Both the position numbers and the translations under genes were made by a program. Under the pieces are notes generated by a model, which was not told the origin of the DNA, did no database searches, and was given only the letters and a program-made list of their open reading frames with translations. This document shows, piece after piece, positions 1 to 7,699 of a DNA stretch of 44,299 bases. Source of the DNA: a virus; the IMG/VR virus record IMGVR_UViG_3300036851_000712, positions 1 to 44,299 of that record, one strand, 5' to 3'. Position 1 is the stretch's first letter, and each line of letters begins with the position of its first letter.

Positions 1-246
1 GATCAACTCGTTGAGGTGGGCCTCGACGGGCACGAAGGCCCGGAAGATCTCCAGGAGGCCGGGGGTGTCCAGGCCGGGCGCCGGATCGCCGAAGTCGACG
101 GCCAGCTTGCGGCCGTGGCGGGAGGGGTGACCAGCCGCCGTGCGGGCCCCGGGCCGGAAGGTGGACGAGACGTGACCGAGCACGCCGGTGGCCCGGAAGT
201 ACTCGACGATTCCCTCGATCTCGCGGCTGGCATGGAGGTCGATCAT
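1..246 (-). CDS. M15-like peptidoglycan peptidase, partial (runs off left edge)
   Basis: Only the first 82 codons are inside the window. The ATG at 246 directly follows the TAG of the Pup gene, so the two are translationally linked. Residues 42-51 read S-R-H-G-R-K-L-A-V-D, which fits the S-x-H-x(6)-D zinc-ligand spacing of the M15/VanY D-Ala-D-Ala carboxypeptidase and endolysin fold, although the usual Gly before Leu-Ala is Lys here. A preceding segment (GVLGHVSSTFRPG) resembles the start of such domains. By position, last in the late operon after the fibre genes, it is probably the cell-wall hydrolase used in lysis or entry. The rest of the active site lies outside the window, so the family call is moderate. 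Confidence 0.6.
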   Translation of the reverse strand, partial: MIDLHASREIEGIVEYFRATGVLGHVSSTFRPGARTAAGHPSRHGRKLAVDFGDPAPGLDTPGLLEIFRAFVPVEAHLNELI

Positions 247-438
247 CTACTCTCCGCCCTTCTGGACGAAGTTGCGGACGAACTTCTCGGCGTCGTTCTG
301 TTCCAAGACGGCGTCGATCTCGTCGAGCCAGTCGGCGGCGTCGTCGACCAGGGCGTGGTCGGTGACGGGGGGCTCGACCACCTCGGGCTCGGGCTCCCGG
401 CGGGACCGCGCCCGGACCTGCTGGGAAGCGGCCGTCAC
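247..438 (-). CDS. pup: Pup, prokaryotic ubiquitin-like protein
   Basis: A 63-residue protein whose last 26 residues match Pup closely: LDEIDAVLEQN, then FVRNFVQKGGE (mycobacterial Pup has LDEIDDVLEEN, then FVRAYVQKGGQ). Pup is attached through its C-terminal glutamate to lysines of target proteins by the ligase PafA, and the coiled-coil region delivers targets to the Mpa/proteasome. This copy already ends in Glu, so it would not need deamidation by Dop. The N-terminal half is charged and probably disordered, as in host Pups. The start is GTG at 438, overlapping the fibre stop (GTGA); the next gene begins right after its stop. No PafA, Dop, Mpa or proteasome gene is in the window, so it would depend on host enzymes. 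Identity is strong; role in infection unknown. Confidence 0.93.
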   Translation of the reverse strand: MTAASQQVRARSRREPEPEVVEPPVTDHALVDDAADWLDEIDAVLEQNDAEKFVRNFVQKGGE

Positions 439-941
439 CAGCCCACCGCCAGCCAGTTGACGCGGTACAGGCCGCCGTCGCCCACCTCGGCCCCGGCGGT
501 GTCGAAGACCTTGTACTTGAACGACGACACCGTGTTGTTGGCGTTGACAACCGACGGGATGGAGGCATTGTTGTCGCCCTGGCTGACGAGGACGGTCAGC
601 ACCCCGGTCGGGAAGGCCGTGGAGTAGGTGACGGTGAGTCCGCCAGCGGCGTAGGTCTGGACGTCGGAGCCGCCCTTGACGACATAGGGGATCGGCGAAG
701 TCGTCTGATCCGGGGACGCCCCACCGACCACACCCGTGGTCGTCCCGACAACACGCACGGGGCCACGCTGCACCCAGTTGGTGCCGTCGTAGACCAGCAA
801 CCGGTCGGTGTCCTTCTCGTAGATGACCTGGCCTTCACGGGCGTTGGCCGGTCGGGCGGTGGAGGTAACCACCAGCACGGCAGGCGTCGGCTCCGGATGG
901 CTGTGGTAGTCCGGGTCGACGGCGGTATGAAGGCCGTTCAC
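435..941 (-). CDS. tail fibre tip / receptor-binding protein
   Basis: 168 residues from GTG at 941, which overlaps the stop of the upstream tail gene (GTGA). The open frame extends further upstream but there it only shadows that gene. Residues 30-60 contain a short collar-like stretch (REGQVIYEKDTDRLLVYDGTNW) of the kind that precedes fibre tips in many phages. The C-terminal 80 residues are beta-rich and end in a pattern of alternating hydrophobics (VSSFKYKVFD...YRVNWLAVGW), like the tip domains of gp53-type tail fibres that end in W-x-A-x-G. It probably trimerises at the tip and touches the receptor. The specific family was not confirmed. Confidence 0.65.
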   Translation of the reverse strand: MNGLHTAVDPDYHSHPEPTPAVLVVTSTARPANAREGQVIYEKDTDRLLVYDGTNWVQRGPVRVVGTTTGVVGGASPDQTTSPIPYVVKGGSDVQTYAAGGLTVTYSTAFPTGVLTVLVSQGDNNASIPSVVNANNTVSSFKYKVFDTAGAEVGDGGLYRVNWLAVGW

Positions 942-3274
942 CCGGCCACCGTCACCATCTGGACGACCATCTTCCCTTCGGAGAACCGCCGCCTCGGTCC
1001 CTCCCAGTGGGTGCCGGTGAACTCGGAGGCCCCGACGTAGCCCACGAAGGTGTCCGAGCCGACCTGGAAGTCGACCACGGTGCGGGCCCACTCCAGGGCC
1101 TTGATGGCGGCCACCTCGGCGGGCACGTCCAGGGGATAGGGCTGGCCGTCGCCGGCGGTGGAGAGGACCGACGAGTTGAGTAGCAGGGTGAGGGTGAAGA
1201 CCTCGTCGGAGCGCGGCGTGGGCAGCACCTTCTCCGTCCAGCGCACCAGCTCGGGGCCGGTGGCCGGCACGGTGGAGGAGCGGGTCGACGTGAAGCGCAA
1301 CTCGAACGTCTCGGCCGACAGGCTCCCGGCGTCGAGCGAGGTGCCGTTGGACCCGGCCACCGACGACGTCCCCACCGAGGCGTAGGCGCCGTCGTCGCGC
1401 TTCATGTCCACCGCCACCGTCCCCGCCAGGGCATGATGGCGGATCTCCACCGCCCGGGCCGTCTTGGTCTCGGTGGTGGCGAAGCGGATGGCCCCGGTCT
1501 CGAGCGTTCCCGACGGGACCTTGTAGCCGGTGTCCTCGATGTAGACCCCCACCCCGGAGACGGCGAAGGCCCGGGTCACCGGCGACTGGGTGGCCTGGTA
1601 GTTGTAGGGGATGTAGGTCACCGCCGAGAGGATGTCGCCCTGGGTGGTGGCGGGCGTCATCAGGTCACTGGCCCAGGCGGGCACCAGGGATTCGGTGAAG
1701 TAGCCCAGATCGATGCGCCCCAGCCCAGTGGTGGTGGCGTCGTAGTCCCTCCAGCCGAACCAGCAGTAGCGCCCCTGGGGCTCGAGCGCCCGCACCGGCC
1801 AGGTGGTCTCGATCAGGGGGCCGTAGTCGAGATTGCCCGCCCCGTCGGCGGTGGCGATGCGCACGCCCTTGCCCGTGCCCAGGATGGCCGCCCCGGCGTA
1901 GTAGTAGATGGCGTGGATGGTCTCGCCCTCGGGGAAGGGGGCGCAGGGAGTCAGCGCCCCGAGGCCACCGGTGGTCTGGTCGATGCCGATGCGGTAGAGC
2001 TCGGCGTTGGCCCCGGAGTTACCGGCCACGTACAGGCAGTTCCGGCCGCTGGCGATCACCGTCCAGTCGAACTCGGCGTTGGCGTGGGTCTTGAGGATGG
2101 AGGCCGCCGGTGTGCCCAGCGGGTCAGTGATCTCGTAGAGGATGTTGCCGTTGGCCGCCAGCAGGTAGGGGGCGGCGTAGCCCACCAGGTTGAAGGTGCC
2201 GGCGGGGACGTTGGCCGTCGAGCCGGTGGCACTGACGTTGGTGCGGTGGATGCCCGAGGTTCCCAGCGCCGCCCAGATGTGGTAGCCGTTGGTGGTGACC
2301 GAGGCGATGGGCTGGGCGGCCTCTCCCGCCTGGATGTCGGCGGTCTGGAAGACACTGCCGCCACCGAAGGGCCCGATGTTCGGCTGGAGGTAGACGACGT
2401 CGGCGTAGTGGGCCTCACCCACCACCGCGCCGGGCCACTCCACCCGCATGGAGGCGAAGGCGGCGGTAGCCGGAGAGGTGGTGACGCTGGAGTTGAGCAG
2501 CAGCCAGCCGGTGGAGCTGTCGACGACCAGGCCCACCACGCTGTCGCTCGAGATCGACGCCCCGGCGGCGGTGTACCAGTCGACGAAGACGGTGGGGATG
2601 CGCCCCGCCCCGGTGCCTCCCACCCAGCGGCAGGCAGCCCCGAAGCGGTAGGTACGGCTGGCGTCCACGGCGATGCCCGAGACCCCGGTGGGGGTGTTGG
2701 CCGAGATGGTGCCGGTAGAGGTGGTGCGCTCCGCCCGCAGCGAGGCCGACCCGACGTAGGACTGGGTGGTGGAGCGGGTGAGGATGGTGTTGGTGCCGGC
2801 CAACCAGCCGCCGGTAGAGACCTCGAAGGAGGAGGCGTCCCAGGACAGGAGATTGAAGGGCTGCTCGTTCCAGTACAGCTCATTGCCGTCGGCGATGTAG
2901 AGGTAGGTGCCGAGCGAGCCATTGAGGGCCAGAAGAGCGAGGTTGGTATTGGCCGAGGACCACACCTTGACCGTCTTGTTCAGGAGAGAGAGCTCGCCCC
3001 TGGTCCAGGGGTCGATGCCCTTGGAGGCCCGGAAGCGGGCCTCGTCCGAGTCCTTGGCGTCACAGAAGACCTGCCCCGCCCCGTGGTGGAAGGTCTCCCG
3101 GGAACGCCGCCAGAGGCCCTGAGGGTTGAGCGAGTGCTCGCCCGGTGCCTCGCCGGTATCGGCCTGTTGGCGGATGACGGGCAGGGTCTCGCGCTTGTAG
3201 GTGGGCTCGCACAGATAGGGGCGGCCGTTGATGGCGCAGGGTAGGACGGCGGGGACGAGAGTGGAGGTGGTCAT
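938..3274 (-). CDS. large tail / appendage protein
   Basis: 778 residues; ATG at 3274 overlaps the preceding stop (ATGA). The N-terminal 110 residues hold a conserved-looking block (RFRASKGIDPWTRGELSLLN) typical of a phage tail protein family that I know only as structural. Residues 140-310 look like a carbohydrate-binding jelly roll (ARTYRFGA-type turn, aromatic strands). From about 320 to 560 there are repeated blade-like segments with Gly-Asn-x-Leu-Tyr motifs, suggesting a beta-propeller. The C-terminal 200 residues are again beta-rich. By position it is a major tail or spike component next to the fibre tip. The exact function is not recognised. Confidence 0.6.
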   Translation of the reverse strand: MTTSTLVPAVLPCAINGRPYLCEPTYKRETLPVIRQQADTGEAPGEHSLNPQGLWRRSRETFHHGAGQVFCDAKDSDEARFRASKGIDPWTRGELSLLNKTVKVWSSANTNLALLALNGSLGTYLYIADGNELYWNEQPFNLLSWDASSFEVSTGGWLAGTNTILTRSTTQSYVGSASLRAERTTSTGTISANTPTGVSGIAVDASRTYRFGAACRWVGGTGAGRIPTVFVDWYTAAGASISSDSVVGLVVDSSTGWLLLNSSVTTSPATAAFASMRVEWPGAVVGEAHYADVVYLQPNIGPFGGGSVFQTADIQAGEAAQPIASVTTNGYHIWAALGTSGIHRTNVSATGSTANVPAGTFNLVGYAAPYLLAANGNILYEITDPLGTPAASILKTHANAEFDWTVIASGRNCLYVAGNSGANAELYRIGIDQTTGGLGALTPCAPFPEGETIHAIYYYAGAAILGTGKGVRIATADGAGNLDYGPLIETTWPVRALEPQGRYCWFGWRDYDATTTGLGRIDLGYFTESLVPAWASDLMTPATTQGDILSAVTYIPYNYQATQSPVTRAFAVSGVGVYIEDTGYKVPSGTLETGAIRFATTETKTARAVEIRHHALAGTVAVDMKRDDGAYASVGTSSVAGSNGTSLDAGSLSAETFELRFTSTRSSTVPATGPELVRWTEKVLPTPRSDEVFTLTLLLNSSVLSTAGDGQPYPLDVPAEVAAIKALEWARTVVDFQVGSDTFVGYVGASEFTGTHWEGPRRRFSEGKMVVQMVTVAG

Positions 3275-3525
3275 GGATCAACCAGTCCAAGTGCTCGCCA
3301 GCCGTAAACGTGGAGGCCCATCCTGCTCACGCGCTCGAAGAACTCGTACTCGACGAGACCGTGCTCGGGATGCTCCTGCTGGTGTGCCCTGAAAGCGAAG
3401 TCCACCAGGGAACGGATGTGCGCGAGCTTCCACTCCGAGGGCGTACCGAGATGCCGGGTGACGTAGTTCCCGTATTCGACGACCATCCGCCCATCGGGGA
3501 TCACAGTGCCCGGTACGAGATCCAT
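3271..3525 (-). CDS. hypothetical tail-region protein, 84 aa
   Basis: Starts at ATG 3525 within an ATGA overlap and ends in another ATGA overlap, so it is firmly part of the late operon. It is acidic and aromatic, with a predicted helix around residues 34-52 (SEWKLAHIRSLVDFAFRAHQ). No transmembrane segment, signal peptide or cysteine pair. Lying between an adaptor-like protein and the large tail protein, it may be a small neck or tail component. Family not recognised. Confidence 0.6.
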   Translation of the reverse strand: MDLVPGTVIPDGRMVVEYGNYVTRHLGTPSEWKLAHIRSLVDFAFRAHQQEHPEHGLVEYEFFERVSRMGLHVYGWRALGLVDP

Positions 3526-4409
3526 CAGATCCTCGCCAGGGTCGGGTGATGGGCATGGAGGCGAGTCGCCTCCTCCCTGATGCGCTGGTTGCGCAGGGCC
3601 ATCAGGTACTGGGACGCTCCCCGGGCCGTGCCCGGAGGCACGTCGGCAGCGTCGCGGCTCTCGGGCTGGGACTCGGTGAACGAGCGCTTGACCTCCCGAG
3701 TGGCCACCAAGCGGGCGGCGGCACCGAGTGGCAGGATGTCGTGGGCCTCGGCGTGCAGGCCGGTGTCGATGGCCACGTCCGTCGAGGTGGTGGCCAGCGC
3801 CGCGTAGGGCGCCTTGTAGACCATGTGGATGGTACGTCCGGGGCCCGCCCCCTCGTAGAGGAGGAGGGCTTTGCCACTGGCGAACTCGGCGGTGTTCATG
3901 TTCTCGGCAATGCGATAGCGCCGGATCTCCGGCCACTCGCCCGTGCTGTAGCCCTTCCAGGCGATGTTGAGCACGCCCTGGAAGTCGGTGACGGCGGTGA
4001 GGTCGTAGCCCTCCCGGCCGGGGGAGTAGGTGAGGTCGACGGTGCGGGCCCGGTAGAGGCCGTTGAGGGGCGAGGAGAGGGCGGCGAGCTCCTCGGCCAG
4101 GGCCCGGTAGATGGACCAGTCGCTGAAGATCGGGTTGACGTAGATCAGGGTGTCGTCGGCGTGGGTGGCGCCGGCGGAGCCGAGATAGCCCCGCTGGACG
4201 GTGGCTATCTGGCCGGTGGCAGAGAACACGTAGATAACCTCGTACTCGATGCCCAGCAGGGCTCCCTGGGCGATGCCTCCCATGGCCAGCTCGGCAGTGA
4301 GGGCGGTCTGGCTGGCGGTGGCGGCGCCGTCGAGGCGATTGAGCTCGTCCCTGGCCCCGGACTGGAGGTGGCGGCGGGTCTCACTGACTAGTTCCGAAGT
4401 AGTAGTCAC
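3525..4409 (-). CDS. head-tail adaptor-like structural protein
   Basis: 294 residues from ATG 4409. Residues 5-30 form a helix, followed by a beta section that ends in VQRGYLGSAGATHADDTLIYVNP (about 70-92), a motif that recurs in phage connector and adaptor proteins where an element like TRGYxGTTAAxH sits before a helix (FSDWSIYRALAEELAALSSP). The C-terminal 40 residues are helical and rich in Arg. It is most likely a neck or tail-completion protein linking the portal to the tail. The assignment is from sequence pattern and gene order only. Confidence 0.5.
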   Translation of the reverse strand: MTTTSELVSETRRHLQSGARDELNRLDGAATASQTALTAELAMGGIAQGALLGIEYEVIYVFSATGQIATVQRGYLGSAGATHADDTLIYVNPIFSDWSIYRALAEELAALSSPLNGLYRARTVDLTYSPGREGYDLTAVTDFQGVLNIAWKGYSTGEWPEIRRYRIAENMNTAEFASGKALLLYEGAGPGRTIHMVYKAPYAALATTSTDVAIDTGLHAEAHDILPLGAAARLVATREVKRSFTESQPESRDAADVPPGTARGASQYLMALRNQRIREEATRLHAHHPTLARI

Positions 4410-5749
4410 CCGGTCAGTACCCCCGCTTCGATGTCGTCGGCCCTGGTGGGCTGGCTACCCAGTCGTTGGTGACAAGTACCGCAGTAGCTCTGGCTGGCAG
4501 AGGCGTCGATGGGCAACTGGCTCGGGTGCAGGCCGGTGTCGTCCCCCTTGGTGCAGACAGGGTCGAGGACCCCTGCTTCCCACAGCACCCTCTTGATGTC
4601 CGCCTGCTCCAGATAGGTCTGGCCGGCGAGGAAGTGGAAGGTCGAGCCGGCGATCTCACACATCCAGTTGCGGTTGGTCACCACCTCGTAGCGCAGGCGC
4701 TGCGGCTCATACCAGGAACCGTTACCGGAGTAGGGGACTTCTAGTCGCTCGGGTCCAATAGCCTCAACGAATCCCTGCGCCGTACGGGCCCAGGTGAACT
4801 CTTCTGCCACCACCATGGCGGCGGCGGCAGCATGGGCGAGAGCGTCGTCATAGTGGTCGTAGACCCATCGCATCCGGTCACAGAGGTCGTCAAAGGATGG
4901 CTCCCACCACTCCCCGGCTTCCCCGTAGACGAAGTACGCAGACTGGGTCCGCTCGGCCGAGAGACCGAGACCGAGATGTGCGAAGGAGTCGTGCCCATGA
5001 GCAGCCGTGAGGACAGTCGGGCAACCTTGAGCCAGAGCCTGTAGCGGCTGAAGCCCGAAGCCTTCCCCTCTAGATGGTCCCAGGTAACAGTGACTCGTCG
5101 CGTACAGGTCGACCTCTGCTTCTGCGGAGATTCGTCCACTGATGACCTCCACTCTCGGAGCTCGGAACTCGCCACCCTTGGGTGACTTCATGCGCAGGTA
5201 GGGGACGGGCCCGCTGCCCCAGGAGCTCTCCTTACCGAAGACAGCCTGGAACGCCTTCCAGGCCAGGTCGGTGCCCTTGCGCTCCCCGGAGCCGCCGATG
5301 AGGAAGCTGAAGCGGTCGGCGGGCTGTTGCCGAGGCTCGTAGTGCCAGACGGTGGGGTCCACGCCGAGGGGAACCATGTGGACGTTGTTGTGGTAGCGGG
5401 AGAACAGCTCGAGGTTGTGGTGGGAAGGGACGACGACGACGTCGAACTCGTGGAGAGTGTCACGGAAGGACTCGGGCAGACGACCGGACTCCCACATGGT
5501 GGCCACGACCGACAGCTGGCCGTCGAACCAACCCCGACCATGGGTGGGCACCGAGACCCAGGCGACGACGTTGCACAGCTTGGACGGCGCCCCGGTGTGC
5601 TGCTCGTGCGGCCTGCGGTACTCGGCCGGTATCGGCATGTCGTCGTAGACGTCGATGCCGGCGGCGGTGAGGGCCTTGGCCAGGTTGGCCCCGAACCGGC
5701 CGTACCCGATGGCCTCGCTGCTCACCCTGTAGAGCGTCAGCTCTCTCAC
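4406..5749 (-). CDS. GT4-type glycosyltransferase
   Basis: 447 residues. The GTG at 5749 overlaps the stop of the upstream HNH gene (GTGA); the longer open frame before it is shadow. The N-terminal Rossmann part carries YGRFGANLAKAL (about 16-27), and the C-terminal nucleotide-sugar site has YLGPSRGEGFGLQPLQALAQGCP. In GT-B family 4 enzymes this region is E-x7-E; here the second Glu is Gln, a change at a normally catalytic or donor-binding position. The last 70 residues are extra, with a C-x2-C pair (CGTC) suggesting a metal-binding tail. Phages of actinobacteria are known to glycosylate capsid and tail proteins with genes placed among structural genes, so virion decoration is the likely role. 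Confidence 0.8.
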   Translation of the reverse strand: MRELTLYRVSSEAIGYGRFGANLAKALTAAGIDVYDDMPIPAEYRRPHEQHTGAPSKLCNVVAWVSVPTHGRGWFDGQLSVVATMWESGRLPESFRDTLHEFDVVVVPSHHNLELFSRYHNNVHMVPLGVDPTVWHYEPRQQPADRFSFLIGGSGERKGTDLAWKAFQAVFGKESSWGSGPVPYLRMKSPKGGEFRAPRVEVISGRISAEAEVDLYATSHCYLGPSRGEGFGLQPLQALAQGCPTVLTAAHGHDSFAHLGLGLSAERTQSAYFVYGEAGEWWEPSFDDLCDRMRWVYDHYDDALAHAAAAAMVVAEEFTWARTAQGFVEAIGPERLEVPYSGNGSWYEPQRLRYEVVTNRNWMCEIAGSTFHFLAGQTYLEQADIKRVLWEAGVLDPVCTKGDDTGLHPSQLPIDASASQSYCGTCHQRLGSQPTRADDIEAGVLTG

Positions 5750-6222
5750 TTGTTCCTCGCTCTCCACTGCCGCGTCCGCTCCCGGGAACACTCTCGGCAC
5801 ACACGCTCTCCCTGGTGGTGCCAAGTGTTCTCCTCATCGAATGGGTGGCCATGCGCGCAGTGCGTCTTAGCAGCATTCATCGCTGCGAAGTTCGTGGGAG
5901 CCCGCAACACATTCTCTTGCTGAGTCACCGCCTTCAGGTGACGAGGGTTGACGCAACGTCGATGTTCGCAAACACCGCCGGCACACACTTCGGTGTGGCA
6001 CAAGTGGTCGATGACCAAGCCATTCGGGATCGGTCCCACCGCCAGCCCATAAGCAATGCGATGTGCTAGATGCTGATCGAACTGCCCATAGCCATTGTCG
6101 AGGACGTTAGAGCGCCACTCCCAACAGTCATCTGGGGTGGCCCCAACCAGGGCAACCTTCCACCAGAACCGATACTCCAAGGGCAGGAAGCGCTGCCGGT
6201 AGAGGTTCCCCTGGAATTTCAC
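5746..6222 (-). CDS. HNH homing endonuclease
   Basis: 158 residues from GTG at 6222, overlapping the upstream stop (GTGA). An HNH_3-like core is visible: HRIAYGLAVGPIPNGLVIDHLC (catalytic His73) followed by CVNPRHLKAVTQQENVLR (second His95 and helix). The C-terminal 40 residues are a separate zinc module, C-x2-GH-x-F-x3-NT ... C-x2-C, found in two other proteins of this window (7098-7589 and 13131-13772). Such free-standing nucleases spread themselves among phages. It sits between two late genes without breaking either frame, and its codon use appears less GC-rich than that of its neighbours. Confidence 0.88.
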   Translation of the reverse strand: MKFQGNLYRQRFLPLEYRFWWKVALVGATPDDCWEWRSNVLDNGYGQFDQHLAHRIAYGLAVGPIPNGLVIDHLCHTEVCAGGVCEHRRCVNPRHLKAVTQQENVLRAPTNFAAMNAAKTHCAHGHPFDEENTWHHQGERVCRECSRERTRQWRARNK

Positions 6223-6503
6223 TGAGGGCCTTTCAATCCCAATTCGTAACACCTGTCAACGCCTTCTTCTGCGAGAGCTTTGCCCTGCTTCGATTTGGCT
6301 ATCCAGCCCATCTCCACCTCGATCTCCAGCGTGGCGTGCTGCTCGAGGTGGCGGGAGCCCTTGACATGGCCGGGCTGGAGGCCGTTGGCCCGCAGGCGTC
6401 GATAGGCGTCCCGGTCTCGGCCCAGCTGAGCCTCGGCGGCGTTGACCGCCCGGGTGGCGGGACGAATGACACCGATCGAGCGCCACTTCTCCAGGTCGCT
6501 CAC
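6219..6503 (-). CDS. hypothetical protein, 94 aa
   Basis: GTG start at 6503 overlaps the FkbM stop; the end overlaps the HNH start. Basic N-terminal half with a helix (TRAVNAAEAQLGRDRDAYRRLRANGL), then a short beta region (ATLEIEVEMGWIA) and a helical end. No cysteines or membrane segment. Between a methyltransferase and a glycosyltransferase it could be part of the virion modification cassette, but nothing in the sequence shows that. Not recognised. Confidence 0.55.
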   Translation of the reverse strand: MSDLEKWRSIGVIRPATRAVNAAEAQLGRDRDAYRRLRANGLQPGHVKGSRHLEQHATLEIEVEMGWIAKSKQGKALAEEGVDRCYELGLKGPQ

Positions 6504-7114
6504 CGAGCCATCACCCACCAGTGGTTGCGCCATGTGTAGCCCCCTTCCCTCACGTAGTCGCCGTGACGAAGCTCAGTCAGGTCGTATCCGGGTAACAGGT
6601 CCCGGACGAGCGGCCCGTGCCTCTCCCGGTGGACCTCGACGACGACCTGGGGATGGTGCTCGGCCAAGGTGCGCTGGGCCCCCTCGAGCACCCCGATCTC
6701 CGCCCCCTCGACGTCGATCTTGCAGAAGTCGGGGGGGCCGTACACGCGGGTCAGCCAGTCGATGGTGACGCAGGGGACGGTGCGCTCACCGACGATGGCG
6801 CCCCAGGACAGGCCCTCGCCGGTGGTGAGCTGGCCGCTGCGGATGGAGCGGGCGGTCTCGGTGAGGGTCAGCTCGCCCTCGTGGTCGGCGGCAGCCAGGC
6901 ACAGGACGGTGACGTTGTCCGGGGTCTCGGTGGCGGCGATCTCGTAGGACTCGGTGCAGGGCTCGAGGGCGACGACGTGGGTGAAGTTGGGAGCCATGGC
7001 CCTGGCCGTAATACCAATGTTCGCTCCAATATCAAAGGCGAGGCTTCCATGGGCCGCGCAGATGACCTCGTGCGCACCAGCCTGATCGCGGTGATTATCA
7101 AGACGAGTTATCAC
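6500..7114 (-). CDS. FkbM-family SAM-dependent methyltransferase
   Basis: 204 residues. The SAM-binding motif is FDIGANIGITAR (27-38), and the FkbM signature CKIDVEGAEIGVLEGA lies near residue 135. FkbM enzymes O-methylate sugars or similar hydroxyls, so together with the glycosyltransferase downstream it may finish a glycan on virion proteins. The start chosen is GTG 7114, which overlaps the 3' end of the HNH gene by 17 bases. The first 30 residues are nearly identical in layout to the orphan peptide encoded at 7586-7699, showing that the gene's 5' end is duplicated around the HNH gene. Confidence 0.85.
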   Translation of the reverse strand: MITRLDNHRDQAGAHEVICAAHGSLAFDIGANIGITARAMAPNFTHVVALEPCTESYEIAATETPDNVTVLCLAAADHEGELTLTETARSIRSGQLTTGEGLSWGAIVGERTVPCVTIDWLTRVYGPPDFCKIDVEGAEIGVLEGAQRTLAEHHPQVVVEVHRERHGPLVRDLLPGYDLTELRHGDYVREGGYTWRNHWWVMAR

Positions 7115-7589
7115 GTCGGCTCCTGTAGTCCCGCTGCTTCTGTCGAGCCTCTTCTGGGTGCTCGCGCCAGAGGCGCCTGATCCGCTCCGCGTCGCAGGCT
7201 CGGCAACGGCGAGCACCTCGGTGAGAGCGTCCCGTGTTCTCCGGCGTGAACTCGTGACCATTGACACAGTGCGTCTTGCGAGCGTTGATCGAAGCGAGAG
7301 CGGTTTCGCTCTCCATCAGGTTCGCCTGTTGGCTCTTCGGCTCCATGTGGTCGGGCCGGGCGCAGGTCACATCGCCGCACTGGTGAGCCAGGGTCAGCCC
7401 CGGAGGAATCGGTCCTCGCATCAACTCGTAAACCATCCGTGCTGCTGGAGTGCGGACGCGCTTGCCGTCGATGCGAACGCGAGCCATCGCCCGGTCGGTG
7501 AACCTGTCCTTCTCTCCGCGCCATCCCCAATGATCGTCGTCGAGGAGAAGCTTGTCCCAGATGTATTCCAGAACCGTCTTCTGCTTCAT
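7098..7589 (-). CDS. HNH homing endonuclease beside FkbM
   Basis: 163 residues. ATG at 7589 is chosen because it forms an ATGA overlap with the FkbM fragment; an ATG at 7604 in the same frame would add MGDWG, which looks like displaced FkbM sequence. HNH-like core: AARMVYELMRGPIPPGLTLAHQCG with His69, then CARPDHMEPKSQQANLM with His81. The usual Asp before the first His is Ala here, so activity may be reduced. C-terminal zinc module C-x2-GH-x-F-x3-NT ... C-x2-C as in the HNH gene at 5746. It separates an FkbM 5' remnant from the intact FkbM gene, indicating an insertion event. Confidence 0.85.
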   Translation of the reverse strand: MKQKTVLEYIWDKLLLDDDHWGWRGEKDRFTDRAMARVRIDGKRVRTPAARMVYELMRGPIPPGLTLAHQCGDVTCARPDHMEPKSQQANLMESETALASINARKTHCVNGHEFTPENTGRSHRGARRCRACDAERIRRLWREHPEEARQKQRDYRSRRDNSS

Positions 7590-7699
7590 GCCCCAGTCCC
7601 CCATGTGGCGCCGATGTCGAAGGCCAGGGCGCCGGCGGCGGAGGAGATCACGTCCCAGGCGCCGGCCTGGTCCTCGTGGTTGTCGAGCCGTGTGATCAT
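7586..7699 (-). pseudogene. 5' fragment of an FkbM methyltransferase gene
   Basis: A 37-codon frame from ATG 7699 (ATGA overlap with the preceding gene). It encodes MITRLDNHEDQAGAWDVI, then an Ala/Ser stretch and LAFDIGA, which aligns residue for residue with the N-terminus of the intact FkbM protein (VITRLDNHRDQAGAHEVI...LAFDIGA). After the glycine motif the frame changes: the +1 reading continues as MGDWG, which would fit a typical FDIGAxxGDW motif. The fragment then stops in an ATGA overlap with the HNH gene. It is probably the remnant of the original gene, cut off by the HNH insertion. Confidence 0.8.

Noticed and set aside
1433-3244. A 603-codon plus-strand open frame
   Set aside because: Antisense shadow of the 778-residue tail gene; low-complexity Gly/Val/Asp composition and no ribosome site.
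3271-3936. Long forms of several genes (for example 3936, 5824, 6252, 7267, 8010, 17329 and 37478 as starts)
   Set aside because: The added parts only shadow the upstream gene in another phase; ATGA/GTGA overlaps give better starts.
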